A DNA stretch of 64,000 nt from Streptomyces sp. SAI-127 (GTDB lineage: Bacteria > Actinomycetota > Actinomycetes > Streptomycetales > Streptomycetaceae): NCBI RefSeq assembly GCF_029894425.1, contig NZ_JARXYJ010000001.1, forward strand, positions 2,666,001-2,730,000, written 5' to 3'. The notes beneath the pieces are model-generated. The model did not search any database. It had not been told where the DNA came from and saw only the letters and a list, made by a program, of their open reading frames with translations. The position numbers were made by a program, and so were the translations under genes. Positions within the stretch are counted from its first letter, which is position 1. Every line of letters starts with the position of its first letter. Shown piece by piece: positions 16,618-25,199 of this stretch.

Positions 16618-18071
16618 GATCCTTTTTCGGCCGGCTGCGTTCGGCGTACCGGAGGATGCGGCTCGGTACCCGTCTCGCGCTGGGACTCGGGGCGCTGGCC
16701 CTGGTGGTGTTCGCGGTGGTGGGCACCGCGCTGACCACGTACATGCGGGACTATCTGTCGGCCCAGCTCAACGAGCAGCTGTCGCTCGCCCAGGTCGCCC
16801 AGTCGAAGAGCATCGCCGAGTCCGGCACGCTCGCGGGCAAGAAGTACTGGAGCTGGTACTACGCGGTGTACGACGTCAAGGACGGCACCCCTCGGCTGCG
16901 CAAGCCCGAGGACCCCTCAGACCTGCCGGAGGACGTCGACGAGCTCACCGCCGTCGCGCAGGCGCAGACCGTCGCGCACACCGAGGTTCTGGCCACCGAG
17001 CACCTGAGGGGCCAGGGCGAGTACCGGCTGCGCGCCTGCGAGGTCGAGCCCGGTGTGGTCCTGGTGAGCGCGGCTCCCATGGACGACATCGAGGCCACGG
17101 TACGGCGGCTGATCACGGTCCAGGTGGTCGCCTTCGGGCTCGCGCTGCTGGCTCTCGTGGTGGTCGGCCGCAAGCTGCTGCGCCGGGGCCTGAAGCCGCT
17201 GAGCGACATGGCGCACACCGCGCACGGCATCGCCCTGCACGATCTGACGGAGTCGGCGGCCCGTCTGCCGCTGCGTGCCGACAAGCGGGGCGGCGGTCCG
17301 GAGGTCGAGGAGCTGCGGACGGCATTCAACACCATGCTGGAGCACATCGACGACTCGCTCGCGGTCCGCGCGGAGGCCGAGCAGCGGCTGCGCCGGTTCG
17401 TCGCGGACGCCTCGCACGAGCTGCGCACCCCTTTGATGTCCGTACGGGGCTACGCGGACCTCTTCCAGTACGCCGCCGCGAACGCCCCCGAGGAGCGCGA
17501 CAAGCACCTGGCCCGGCTGCGCGCCGAGGCCGCCCGCATGGGTTTCCTCCTGGACGACCTGCTGCTGCTCGCCCGTCTGGACGCGGCGGAGGTGGAGACC
17601 CCGCTCAGGCCCGTCGTGGCGGACCTGGTGGAGCTGGTGGAGCTCGCGGCCGACGCCTTCCGCGCGAGCCACCCGGACCATCCGCTGACGGTGACACCGG
17701 GTCCCCAGGCCCTGAAGCTGCGGCTCGATCCGCAGCGCGTCCGCCAGGTCCTCGACAACCTCCTCACCAACGCGGCCATGCACACTCCGCCGGGCACGGC
17801 CGTCTCCGTCGGGGTCCGCGTCCGGGACGGCCGGGCGCAGGTGCGGATCGCGGACGCGGGTCCCGGCATTCCGGCCGCCGACCAGGAGCGGGTCTTCGAC
17901 CGCTTCTACCGCGTCGACAAGGCCCGCAGCCGGGACCGGGGCGGCAGCGGTCTGGGCCTCGCGGTGGCGAGGTCCCTGGTCCGGGCGCACGGCGGCACGA
18001 TCGAGCTGGCCGCCGAGCCCGGCTCGACGGTGTTCACGGTGTCGCTCCCGCTGAGCCTCACGCGGCCGTGA
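16614..18071 (+). CDS. Sensor histidine kinase
   Basis: 485 residues: membrane helix at about 24-46, an extracytoplasmic sensor of about 120 residues, second helix near 170-190, a HAMP domain, then the kinase core. The phospho-accepting His is H268 in DASHELRTPL; N-box NLLTNAAMHTPPGT, G1 DAGPGIP and G2 GGSGLGLAVA are intact. ATG at 16614 overlaps the regulator stop. It phosphorylates the regulator encoded just upstream; the stimulus is unknown, though the genomic link is with extracytoplasmic flavin redox proteins. Confidence 0.92.
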   Translation: MRSFFGRLRSAYRRMRLGTRLALGLGALALVVFAVVGTALTTYMRDYLSAQLNEQLSLAQVAQSKSIAESGTLAGKKYWSWYYAVYDVKDGTPRLRKPEDPSDLPEDVDELTAVAQAQTVAHTEVLATEHLRGQGEYRLRACEVEPGVVLVSAAPMDDIEATVRRLITVQVVAFGLALLALVVVGRKLLRRGLKPLSDMAHTAHGIALHDLTESAARLPLRADKRGGGPEVEELRTAFNTMLEHIDDSLAVRAEAEQRLRRFVADASHELRTPLMSVRGYADLFQYAAANAPEERDKHLARLRAEAARMGFLLDDLLLLARLDAAEVETPLRPVVADLVELVELAADAFRASHPDHPLTVTPGPQALKLRLDPQRVRQVLDNLLTNAAMHTPPGTAVSVGVRVRDGRAQVRIADAGPGIPAADQERVFDRFYRVDKARSRDRGGSGLGLAVARSLVRAHGGTIELAAEPGSTVFTVSLPLSLTRP

Positions 18072-18074
18072 GTC

Positions 18075-18135
18075 TTACGAAGCCGTGACGTGACGGGCGC
18101 GGTCCGGCCGTCCGGGCAGCTCACGGCCCTAGCGT
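18075..18135 (+). promoter_or_regulatory. Promoter of the epimerase gene with shared regulator site
   Basis: TTACGAA (18075-18081), four bases, then TGACGT (18086-18091) form an 11-bp-phased pair that recurs at 25200 and, inverted, at 21100. The -10 element TAGCGT is at 18130-18135, only 6 bases before the ATG at 18142, so the transcript is probably leaderless. The site lies 38 bases before the -10, where an activator could bind. Confidence 0.6.
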
Positions 18136-18141
18136 GAGGGC

Positions 18142-19143
18142 ATGCGCGTACTGGTCACCGGCGGTGCCGGTTTCATCGGGTCCCAGATCGTCGAGGCGCT
18201 CGTGGCACACGGCCACGAGCCCGTCCTGTACGACGTCCGCGCCGACCCGGCGTCCGACGTACGGGACCCCGACGCCGTCCGCCGCGCCCTGACCGGGGTG
18301 GACGCGGTGTGCCATCAGGCGGCGATGGTCGGCCTGGGCGTGGACTTCGCCGACGCCCCGGAGTACGTCTCCCACAACGACCTGGGCACGGCGGTCCTGC
18401 TCGCCGCGATGGCCGGGGCGGGGGTACGGCGGCTCGTGCTGGCCGGGTCGATGGTGGTGTACGGCGAGGGCCGGTACACCTGCGCCCGGCACGGGACCGT
18501 ACGGCCGGGTCCGCGAGCCGTCGCCGACCTGGACGCGGGGCGCTTCGAGCCGCCGTGCCCGGTGTGCGGCGCGGCCCTCTCCCCCGGCCTGGTCGGCGAG
18601 GACGCCCCGGTCGATCCCCGGAACGTGTACGCGACGACCAAGCTCACCCAGGAGCACCTGGCGGCGTCCTGGGCGCGGGCCACGGGCGGGTCGGCGGTGG
18701 CACTGCGCTACCACAACGTCTACGGACCGGGCATGCCCCGCGACACCCCGTACGCCGGCGTCGCCTCCTTCTTCCGCTCCGCGCTCGCCCGCGGCGAGGC
18801 CCCACGTGTCTACGAGGACGGCTGTCAGCGCCGGGACTTCGTGCACGTACGGGACGTGGCCGCGGCCAACGTGGCAGCGCTGGAGGCCAGTTCGAGGAGC
18901 AGCGCGCTGACCTCGTACAACACCGGGAGCGGCGAGCCGCACACGGTGGGCGAGATGGCCCGCGCGCTGGCCGGGGCGCACGGCGGGCCCGAGCCCGTGG
19001 TCACCGGGGAGTACCGCCTCGGGGACGTACGGCACATCACGGCGGACTCGGCGCGGCTGCGGGCGGAGCTGGGGTGGAAGGCGGAGGTCGGATTCGCCGA
19101 GGGAATGCGGGAGTTCGCGGGCGCCGGGATGCGGGGCGCGTAG
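18142..19143 (+). CDS. NAD-dependent NDP-sugar epimerase/dehydratase (extended SDR) with Cys-rich insert
   Basis: 333 residues. Rossmann motif GGAGFIG is at 7-13 and the catalytic pair is Y163/K167 (YATTK). Between about residues 112 and 145 an insert carries C114, H117, C139 and C142 (CARHG ... CPVC), resembling a zinc ribbon and seen in some dTDP/UDP-sugar 4-epimerase-like SDRs. The substrate is probably a nucleotide sugar used by neighbouring glycosyltransferases; I cannot tell epimerase from dehydratase or reductase. ATG at 18142 follows a leaderless-type promoter; the gene converges on a sensor kinase gene. Confidence 0.85.
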   Translation: MRVLVTGGAGFIGSQIVEALVAHGHEPVLYDVRADPASDVRDPDAVRRALTGVDAVCHQAAMVGLGVDFADAPEYVSHNDLGTAVLLAAMAGAGVRRLVLAGSMVVYGEGRYTCARHGTVRPGPRAVADLDAGRFEPPCPVCGAALSPGLVGEDAPVDPRNVYATTKLTQEHLAASWARATGGSAVALRYHNVYGPGMPRDTPYAGVASFFRSALARGEAPRVYEDGCQRRDFVHVRDVAAANVAALEASSRSSALTSYNTGSGEPHTVGEMARALAGAHGGPEPVVTGEYRLGDVRHITADSARLRAELGWKAEVGFAEGMREFAGAGMRGA

Positions 19144-19156
19144 CCCGCGGTGGACC

Positions 19157-19207
19157 GGTGGTGCCGCCCGCGAAAGAAAGCGGCCGCGGGTGGCACCACC
19201 TCTTTTT
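19157..19207. terminator. Terminator hairpin with T-rich tail
   Basis: GGTGGTGCC at 19157-19165, extended by CCCGCG, pairs with CGCGGG and GGCACCACC ending at 19200, with one unpaired base each side and a loop containing AAAGAAAG. TCTTTTTC follows on the + strand. It lies between the convergent epimerase and kinase genes. Confidence 0.82.
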
Positions 19208-19221
19208 CAAGAGGCCGCCTT

Positions 19222-20334
19222 TCAGGAGACGGCCGACGGCAGCACCACCTCGAAGCGACAGCCGCCCGGCACATTGCGTACGGTGGCCCGGCCCGCGTGG
19301 GCCTCCACGATGCCCCGGACGATGGCGAGGCCAAGTCCCGCCCCGGCGGGCGGTGTCCGGGCGTGCGTGCCGCGCCAGCCGGTGTCGAAGACGCGGGGCA
19401 GGTCCTCCTCGGGGATGCCGCCGCAGCTGTCCGTGACGGACAGGACGACCCCCTCGGCGCGGTGCTCGGCGGCCACCGCGACCGTCCCGTCGGCGGGCGT
19501 GCGGCGGATGGCGTTGACGAGGAGGTTGCCCAGCACGCGGCTCATCTCCTTGCTGTCCACCTCGACCGGCACGGCCGCCACCCGGTCGCCGACCAGCCGT
19601 ACGCCGTATTCGCGCGCCAGGGGGTCGGCGCCCGCGAGGGCGTCCGAGACGAGGTCGTACAGGGAGATCCGGCTCGGGCTCAGCGCGAGCGTCCCCGCGT
19701 GGATGCGGGAGAGTTCGAAGAGGTCGCCGACCATGCCGTTGAGGCGTTCGACCTCGGTGCGGATCTGCCTCAGGTAGCGGGCGGGGTCGGCGGCGACACC
19801 GTCCTCCAGGGCCTCGGACATCGCGCGCAGGCCGGCCAGCGGGGTGCGCAGGTCGTGGGAGATCCAGGCGACGAGTTCACGCCGGGAGGACTCCAGGGCA
19901 CGTTCCCGCTCCCGGGACTCGGCGAGCTTCGCGCTGGTGGCCTCCAGCTCCCGGCTGAGTTCGGTGAGTTCGGCGGTCGTGGGGCCGCCGGGTGAGGTGA
20001 AGTCACCGCCGTCGCCGAAGGAGCGGGTTGCGAGCGCGAGGGCCCGGCTGCGGGCGGCGACCCAGCGGCCCAGCAGCAGCGCGGTGGCCAGGGAGACCAC
20101 GGCGGCCATCAGGACGACGGTCGTGACGACGCTCAGGTCGTGCCCGGACAGGAACATGGCCTGGGCGACCGCGAGGGTGCCGGCCAGCATCGCGGTGATG
20201 CCGACGGCGGCGACCACGGTGAGGTGCAGGGAGAGCGAGCGCCGCCGGATCAGCAGCAGCACGCACGCGCCGAGCACTCCGGCCGTGACGGCGCCGAGGA
20301 AGGCGTAGAGAGCGATGAGGAGCATGTCTTGCAC
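19222..20334 (-). CDS. Sensor histidine kinase
   Basis: 370 residues. Four closely spaced hydrophobic helices fill the first 100 residues with little extracytoplasmic material, suggesting sensing within or near the membrane. The kinase core has WISHDLRTPLAGL (phospho-His), N-box NLLVNAIRRTPADG, G1 DSCGGIPEED and G2 AGLGLAIVRG. GTG at 20334 is 3 bases after the stop of its regulator gene, so the two are co-transcribed. It probably controls the surrounding sugar and redox genes. Confidence 0.9.
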   Translation of the reverse strand: MQDMLLIALYAFLGAVTAGVLGACVLLLIRRRSLSLHLTVVAAVGITAMLAGTLAVAQAMFLSGHDLSVVTTVVLMAAVVSLATALLLGRWVAARSRALALATRSFGDGGDFTSPGGPTTAELTELSRELEATSAKLAESRERERALESSRRELVAWISHDLRTPLAGLRAMSEALEDGVAADPARYLRQIRTEVERLNGMVGDLFELSRIHAGTLALSPSRISLYDLVSDALAGADPLAREYGVRLVGDRVAAVPVEVDSKEMSRVLGNLLVNAIRRTPADGTVAVAAEHRAEGVVLSVTDSCGGIPEEDLPRVFDTGWRGTHARTPPAGAGLGLAIVRGIVEAHAGRATVRNVPGGCRFEVVLPSAVS

Positions 20335-20337
20335 GGG

Positions 20338-21051
20338 TCACACCTCCGCCGGTGAGCCGTCGAAGCGGTAGCCGACGCCCCACACGGTCTGGATCAGGCG
20401 GGGCCTGGCCGGGTCGTCCTCGACCTTGCCCCTGAGCCGGCGCACATGGACCGTGACGGTCGACAGGTCGCCGAAGTCCCAGCCCCACACCTCGCGCATC
20501 AGGTCCTCGCGGCTGAAGACCCGGCCGGGGTGGAGCAGGAAGAAGGCGAGGAGGTCGAACTCCCGGATGGTGAGGGCGAGTTCGGTGCCGTCCTTGAGGG
20601 CGCGGCGGGCCGCCGGGTCCATCGAGAGTCCGGCGGCGCCCAGGTGGCCGGACGGCTGGGTGGGCCGGGAGCGGCGCAGCACGGACTCCACCCGCAGGAC
20701 CAGTTCGCGGGGGCTGAACGGCTTGGTGACGTAGTCGTCGGCGCCGACCTCCAGGCCCAGGATCCGGTCGTCCTCGTCGCCGCGCGCGGTGAGCATGATG
20801 ACCGGGACGGGTCCGCGCCCCCGCATCCGGCGGCACACCTCCAGGCCGTCCATGCCGGGCAGCATCAGGTCGAGGACCACGAGGTCCGGGCGGTTGGCGG
20901 CGGCGCGGGCGAGGGCTTCGGGGCCGTCGGCGGCCCGGTCCACCAGGTATCCGGCCCGGTCGAGGTAGCCGGCGACCACCTCGGCGACGGTGGGGTCGTC
21001 GTCGACGACGAGGACCCGGGGCCGGGTCTGTGCGTACTGCTGCTGCTCCAT
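20338..21051 (-). CDS. OmpR-family response regulator
   Basis: 237 residues starting MEQQQYAQTRPRVLVVDDD. D61 (VVLDLML) is the phosphorylation site, the Lys is in VTKPFSPREL, and the C-terminal winged helix has TIREFDLLAFFL and TVTVHVRRLRGKVE. ATG at 21051 has GAGG about 9 bases upstream. First gene of a regulator-kinase operon. A TTACGAA-type site at 21100-21116 in its own upstream region suggests autoregulation. Confidence 0.9.
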   Translation of the reverse strand: MEQQQYAQTRPRVLVVDDDPTVAEVVAGYLDRAGYLVDRAADGPEALARAAANRPDLVVLDLMLPGMDGLEVCRRMRGRGPVPVIMLTARGDEDDRILGLEVGADDYVTKPFSPRELVLRVESVLRRSRPTQPSGHLGAAGLSMDPAARRALKDGTELALTIREFDLLAFFLLHPGRVFSREDLMREVWGWDFGDLSTVTVHVRRLRGKVEDDPARPRLIQTVWGVGYRFDGSPAEV

Positions 21052-21099
21052 GTCGCAAGCCTCGCACCGCGCGTGCGCAGGTGCGGCCGACGGGCGCCG

Positions 21100-21163
21100 A
21101 CGTCCTTGTTTCGTAAGGAGCCGAAGTCGGGTTCGTCCGTTTTGCGCTCGTAGGGTGAACGTC
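21100..21163. promoter_or_regulatory. Divergent control region with inverted copy of the shared site and a leaderless promoter
   Basis: On the minus strand TTACGAA (21110-21116), ACAA and GGACGT (21100-21105) match the sites at 18075 and 25200 in spacing and core bases. On the plus strand -10 TAGGGT (21151-21156) lies 7 bases before the GTG at 21164, giving a leaderless transcript for the glycosyltransferase gene. The region serves both the regulator operon and the glycosyltransferase operon. Confidence 0.6.
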
Positions 21164-21865
21164 GTGACGACCCCTTCCGCAAACGAACCGGCGGCGTCCG
21201 TGGACGTCGTGCTGCCCTGTCTCGACGAGGCCCGGGCCCTGCCGTGGGTGCTGGAACGCATCCCGCCCGGCTGGCGCGCGCTCGTCGTCGACAACGGCTC
21301 CTCGGACGGCTCGGCCCGCATCGCCCAGGCCCTCGGCGCGACCGTCGTCCGCGAGGAGCGGCGCGGTTTCGGCGCCGCCTGCCATGCGGGGCTGACCGCG
21401 GCCACGGCCGACATCGTGTGCTTCTGCGACTGCGACGCCTCGCTTGACCCTTCTGACCTGGTGCCGTTCGTGGCCGAGGTGCTGGCCGGCGAGGCGGATC
21501 TCGTGCTCGGCCGGCGGCGCCCGCAGGCCCGTGGTGCCTGGCCGCCGCACGCCCGGGCGGGCAACCTCGCGCTCGCCCGGCTGCTGCGCCGCCGCACCGG
21601 TCTGCGCCTGCACGACCTGGGCCCGCTGCGCGCCGCCCGGCGCGAGCCGCTGCTCGCCCTCGGCCTCACGGACCGGCGCAGCGGCTATCCCCTGCAGATG
21701 GTGGTGCGGGCGGCCGACGCGGGCTGGCGGATCGCCGAGCACGACGTCCCGTACCGGCCGCGCACCGGCGCCTCCAAGGTGACGGGCACCTGGCGGGGCA
21801 CGTGGCAGGCGGTGCGGGACATGAGCCAGGTCCTCTCCGAGTCCGGGACGGGGGTGCGGGCGTGA
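21164..21865 (+). CDS. GT2-family glycosyltransferase
   Basis: 233 residues of the dolichyl-phosphate-sugar-synthase-like GT2 type. VDVVLPCLDEARALPWVL starts the fold, VVDNGSSDGS binds the nucleotide, and the metal-binding DCDASLD follows near residue 90; a late segment contains RRSGYPLQM. No membrane helix, so it is cytoplasmic. The GTG at 21164 is supported by a -10 element 7 bases upstream; GTG at 21155 is an alternative but overlaps that element. The stop overlaps the next start (GTGA), opening a three-gene operon. Confidence 0.87.
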   Translation: MTTPSANEPAASVDVVLPCLDEARALPWVLERIPPGWRALVVDNGSSDGSARIAQALGATVVREERRGFGAACHAGLTAATADIVCFCDCDASLDPSDLVPFVAEVLAGEADLVLGRRRPQARGAWPPHARAGNLALARLLRRRTGLRLHDLGPLRAARREPLLALGLTDRRSGYPLQMVVRAADAGWRIAEHDVPYRPRTGASKVTGTWRGTWQAVRDMSQVLSESGTGVRA

Positions 21866-22470
21866 CCACGCTGCTCGTCATCGCCAAGGAGCCGCGGCCG
21901 GGGCGGGTCAAGACCCGGCTCACCCCGCCGTTCACCCCGGAGGAGGCGGCCGCGCTGGCCGAGGCGTCCCTCGCGGACACCCTCGACGTGGTCGCCCGCA
22001 CTCCGGCCCGCCGCCGGGTCCTGGTCCTGGAGGGCGCGCCGGGCCCCTGGCTGCCGCCGGGTTTCGATGTCGTACGGCAGTGCGCGGGCGGCCTCGACGA
22101 ACGGCTGGCCGCGGCCTTCGCGGGCTGCGACGGCCCGGCCCTCCTCATCGGGATGGACACGCCCCAGGTGACCCCGGAACTGCTCACGGTGGACTTCGCC
22201 GACTGCGACGCGTACTTCGGGCCGGCCGAGGACGGCGGCTTCTGGGCACTGGGTCTGGCACAACCGGATCCGTCCCGGCTGCGCGGGGTGCCGATGTCGA
22301 CACCACGGACCGGAGCGGCCCAGCGGGCCCGGCTGACCGGCCTGCGGGTAAGGCAGCTGCCGCCGCTGCGGGACGTGGACACGGCGTACGACGCGGAGCT
22401 GGTGGCGAAGGCGGCACCGGGCGGACGGTTCGCGGCGGAGCTGGAACGACTTGCGGGGGCGGGGCGATGA
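21862..22470 (+). CDS. DUF2064/TIGR04282-type glycosyltransferase-like protein
   Basis: 202 residues with the family signatures IAKEPRPGRVKTRLTPP at the N-terminus, LLIGMDTPQVTPELL in the middle and FGPAEDGGFWALGL, a nucleotidyltransferase-like GT-A fold. Some members are linked to arsenosugar synthesis, but no arsenic gene is nearby, so sugar-nucleotide or sugar-phosphate handling for a surface glycan is more likely. Coupled to both neighbours by 4-base overlaps (GTGA, ATGA). An upstream GTG would lie inside the GT2 gene and is rejected. Confidence 0.82.
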   Translation: MTTLLVIAKEPRPGRVKTRLTPPFTPEEAAALAEASLADTLDVVARTPARRRVLVLEGAPGPWLPPGFDVVRQCAGGLDERLAAAFAGCDGPALLIGMDTPQVTPELLTVDFADCDAYFGPAEDGGFWALGLAQPDPSRLRGVPMSTPRTGAAQRARLTGLRVRQLPPLRDVDTAYDAELVAKAAPGGRFAAELERLAGAGR

Positions 22471-23633
22471 GGGGACCGGGGACGGACGTCGCGGCACGGA
22501 TCGCGGAGGCGGGGCGCCTGCGGGCGGACGGCGAGAGCTGCGCCGGCCCGGAGGCGCACGGCGAGGCCGACAGCCCGCGGCGGGGCGGGGTCGGACGGCC
22601 GCGAGACGCGGCCAGGGCACCACGGGAACCGACCCTGACGACCGCGCTTGATACCCGGCCGCCCGACACGGGCCCGGAAGTTCGAGCGGACAGCACCGGG
22701 CAGCGAGGAGAGCCGCTCACGGCCGCCGCGACCGACACACGCCCCGGAACCCGACCGCCCGGCCCCGGCACGACCGCCCAAGCCGACAGCCCACGACCAC
22801 AGACGGACAGCACCGGACAGCGACGAAAGCCGCTCACGGCCACCGCGATCCACACACGACCCGGGGCCTGGCCGCACGCCACGGATGCCCCCTCCCACGA
22901 CGGCACCTGGTCCGCCGACCCCTATGCCCAGGCCCTCCGCACCGGTCAGGGGCCGCTGTTCCTGCGGCGCTCCGACGGGTGGCTGCTCCTGCTCGAGTTG
23001 GAGCGGTGGTGCGCGGCCGCGGATGCCGCGGATCTGGAGGTGTTGCGGCGCTGCGAGGGCGCGGTGCTGGATGTCGGCTGTGGTCCCGGGCGGCTCGTCG
23101 CCGCGCTCGGTGCCCGCGGCCGGCGGGTGCTCGGCATCGACGTGAGCGAGGCGGCCGTCGCACGGACCGTCGCGCTCGGCGGGCAAGCCCTTCGGCGGTC
23201 CGTCTTCGAGACCGTGCCGGGCGAGGGCCGCTGGGGCACCGCGCTGCTGATCGACGGCAACGTCGGCATCGGCGGCGACCCACCGGCCCTGCTCGACCGG
23301 ATGTCCCAACTCCTCGCCCCCGGCGGCCTGTTGATCGCGGAGACGGTCACCGACCCGGACATCGACGAGCGGGTCCAGGTGCGGGTCACCGATGCCCGGG
23401 GAGCCACCGGCAACCCGTTCCCGTGGGCCCGGCTCGGCAGCCCGGCCCTGCTGCGGCACGCGGCCCGCAGCGACTGGGCGCCCGTGGATCAGTGGGCGGC
23501 GGGCGGCCGTTCCTTCGTGTCCCTGCGCCGCCGTACGACGAAGACCACCGCCGAGCCACCGAACAGCACGGCGGTCACCAGCAGCCAGCGGGCCAGGAAG
23601 CCGTCCGGGGACAGGCCGGTCGCGGAGGCGTAG
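22467..23633 (+). CDS. Class I SAM-dependent methyltransferase with long low-complexity N-terminus
   Basis: 388 residues. The methyltransferase fold starts near residue 150: SAM motif I is LDVGCGPGRLVAALG, followed by VLGIDVSEAAV and PGGLLIAETVTDPDIDE. Before it stands a charged, Pro/Thr/Arg-rich segment (residues 20-145) with an imperfect in-frame repeat of 39 residues (DSTGQRGEPLTA and DSTGQRRKPLTA copies). The last ~40 codons are antisense to the convergent membrane-protein gene, and that tail (TTKTTAEPPNSTAV...) looks unselected, so an earlier stop was probably lost. Operon partner of the GT2 and DUF2064 genes; the acceptor is unknown. Confidence 0.82.
   Translation: MRGPGTDVAARIAEAGRLRADGESCAGPEAHGEADSPRRGGVGRPRDAARAPREPTLTTALDTRPPDTGPEVRADSTGQRGEPLTAAATDTRPGTRPPGPGTTAQADSPRPQTDSTGQRRKPLTATAIHTRPGAWPHATDAPSHDGTWSADPYAQALRTGQGPLFLRRSDGWLLLLELERWCAAADAADLEVLRRCEGAVLDVGCGPGRLVAALGARGRRVLGIDVSEAAVARTVALGGQALRRSVFETVPGEGRWGTALLIDGNVGIGGDPPALLDRMSQLLAPGGLLIAETVTDPDIDERVQVRVTDARGATGNPFPWARLGSPALLRHAARSDWAPVDQWAAGGRSFVSLRRRTTKTTAEPPNSTAVTSSQRARKPSGDRPVAEA
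22689..22860 (+). repeat. In-frame tandem repeat inside the methyltransferase gene
   Basis: A segment of about 58 bases starting at 22689 recurs at 22806 with roughly eight differences, an offset of 117 bases (39 codons). It encodes the repeated DSTGQR-x-x-PLTA block of the disordered N-terminal region. Confidence 0.7.
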
Positions 23634-23926
23634 CGGTCCGCGACCTGCCCGCTGATCAGCGGGAACCAGACGAGCAGGAGCAGGAGAGAGAGGGCGGCGG
23701 GGACCCGGACGTACAGCACGTGCCGCCCCGCCGTCTTCACGAGCGCCCGGTCCGCCGCCGCGTACAGCGGCAGCAGCAGCACGTCGTGCACCACGGCCGC
23801 CCCCACGAACCACAGCGCGACCCCGAACCAGTCCCCCGCGAGCAGCTGCACCCCCGCATACCCCGCGAGGGCGAACGAGCAGACGAGCAGGAGGAGTTGG
23901 AGTGGGTTGCCGAGAGGGATCCGCAT
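23489..23926 (-). CDS. Small four-helix membrane protein
   Basis: 145 residues, MRIPLGNPLQLLLLVCSF onward, with about four hydrophobic helices and a basic tail (VVRRRRDTKERPPAAH). ATG at 23926 overlaps the stop of the molybdopterin oxidoreductase gene, so it is translated with it and may be a membrane partner or quinone-side subunit. No cofactor ligand motif is obvious. Its final 145 bases overlap the convergent methyltransferase gene, an unusually long antisense overlap. Function unknown. Confidence 0.75.
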   Translation of the reverse strand: MRIPLGNPLQLLLLVCSFALAGYAGVQLLAGDWFGVALWFVGAAVVHDVLLLPLYAAADRALVKTAGRHVLYVRVPAALSLLLLLVWFPLISGQVADRYASATGLSPDGFLARWLLVTAVLFGGSAVVFVVRRRRDTKERPPAAH

Positions 23927-25152
23927 CACAGGTCTCCGAACGTCAGCCGGGCCACCCACTTGGTGTTGAGCACACCGGGCGCCGCGGGCACGATGATCCG
24001 GGCCGGGTGGCCGTGGTCGGGGGTCAGGTCCTCTCCGTTGACGGACAGGGCCAGCAGGGACCGCGGATCGGCGACCTGGTTGGCGCGCAGGGCGGCCCGC
24101 CGGAAGGCACCGTGCCGTTGCAGTGACTCCACGAAGACGTCCGGCGGATCGTCCTCGTACCCGACGAGCGCCGCGAGGTCCCGCAGCCGCACCCCGCGCC
24201 ACCACTGGTCGGAGGTGGACCAGCCCTCCACACAGGCGATGGGCAACGCCGAGCTGTGCAAAGGGAGTTGGAGGAGTTCCGCGCGGCCGAGACGGACGGT
24301 ACGTCCCGCACGTCCCACGACGACGAGCCGCCAGGCCTCCTCGCTCGTCTCACGCGGATCGATCCCGGCGTACGCGGCGGTCTTGTTGATCTGGAAGCCG
24401 CCCGGTCCGGAGGCCGGTTCGGCGCCCCCGTGCGGGGCGAGCAGGGCGGTTCTGCGGAGCACGCCGTCGAAGTTCTGCCCGGCCGTGGTGACGAACAGCA
24501 GCAGTGAGCCGCTCCCGACGAACCAGAGGGCGCCGCGCCGGGACACGGTCGGCCGGGCGGGGTCCGGCGACACCAACTCGGTCTTCTCCTCACGGAGTCG
24601 GCGCAGATTCCGCCAGGCGAGCGGCATCTTCAGGACGGCATGGGCGACGAACGCGGCGAAGAACACCCACGCCCCGTAGAAGTGCAGGGGATAGAAGGAG
24701 CCCGGGAAGACGTAGTCCAACTGGACGTTGAGCACTCCGGTCACGAACTCGAACAGGGCACCGCCGACCAGCAGCAGCAGCGAGATCCGTTCCAGGGCGT
24801 GCGCGAGCGACCGCGCGGGCGGCAGCGTGAACAGCTTCGGTACGACCGACCACAGCTTGGCCAGCAGGACGGGGATCAGGGTGACGCCGAGGGTGACGTG
24901 GACGCCCTGGTTCAGCCGGTACAGCCAGTGCGGGTCGGTCGGCCAGGAGAAGAGGTAGAAGCCGAGGAGGCCCTTGTCCGGGGTCTTGTCGTTCACCGGC
25001 GAGAGGTCCGGGTTGTAGGCGGCGTACGACAGCAGCCCGGTGACGAACAGCAGCGTGATCCCGCCGAGGAGCACGACGCCGAGGACCGAGGTGAGCCAGG
25101 GGCCGCGCAGCGGACTGCGCCAGAAGGAGGGTGCGAAGGGAGACCGTGCCAT
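23926..25152 (-). CDS. Membrane-anchored molybdopterin (sulfite-oxidase/YedY-type) oxidoreductase
   Basis: 408 residues. The first 185 form four or so membrane helices with His residues (LNQGVHVTLG, PLHFYGAW, FVAHAVLK) resembling a haem b cytochrome domain. A helix follows near 208-225, then a catalytic domain of the sulfite-oxidase superfamily, where C307 in LPIACVEGW is the expected molybdenum ligand, and a final PGVLNTKWVARLTFGDL block. Fusion of cytochrome and Mo domains suggests an extracytoplasmic reductase or oxidase linked to quinones. ATG at 25152 lies 6 bases after a TACCGT -10 element (minus strand), so probably leaderless. Substrate unknown. Confidence 0.85.
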   Translation of the reverse strand: MARSPFAPSFWRSPLRGPWLTSVLGVVLLGGITLLFVTGLLSYAAYNPDLSPVNDKTPDKGLLGFYLFSWPTDPHWLYRLNQGVHVTLGVTLIPVLLAKLWSVVPKLFTLPPARSLAHALERISLLLLVGGALFEFVTGVLNVQLDYVFPGSFYPLHFYGAWVFFAAFVAHAVLKMPLAWRNLRRLREEKTELVSPDPARPTVSRRGALWFVGSGSLLLFVTTAGQNFDGVLRRTALLAPHGGAEPASGPGGFQINKTAAYAGIDPRETSEEAWRLVVVGRAGRTVRLGRAELLQLPLHSSALPIACVEGWSTSDQWWRGVRLRDLAALVGYEDDPPDVFVESLQRHGAFRRAALRANQVADPRSLLALSVNGEDLTPDHGHPARIIVPAAPGVLNTKWVARLTFGDL

Positions 25153-25199
25153 GCCCCGACGGTAGGCCCGCGCCACCCCGTGAACGCGTCCGCGAACCA

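Noticed and set aside
21862..22470. Arsenosugar biosynthesis gene
   Set aside because: Only the family name suggests it; no arsenic methylation or resistance gene lies nearby.
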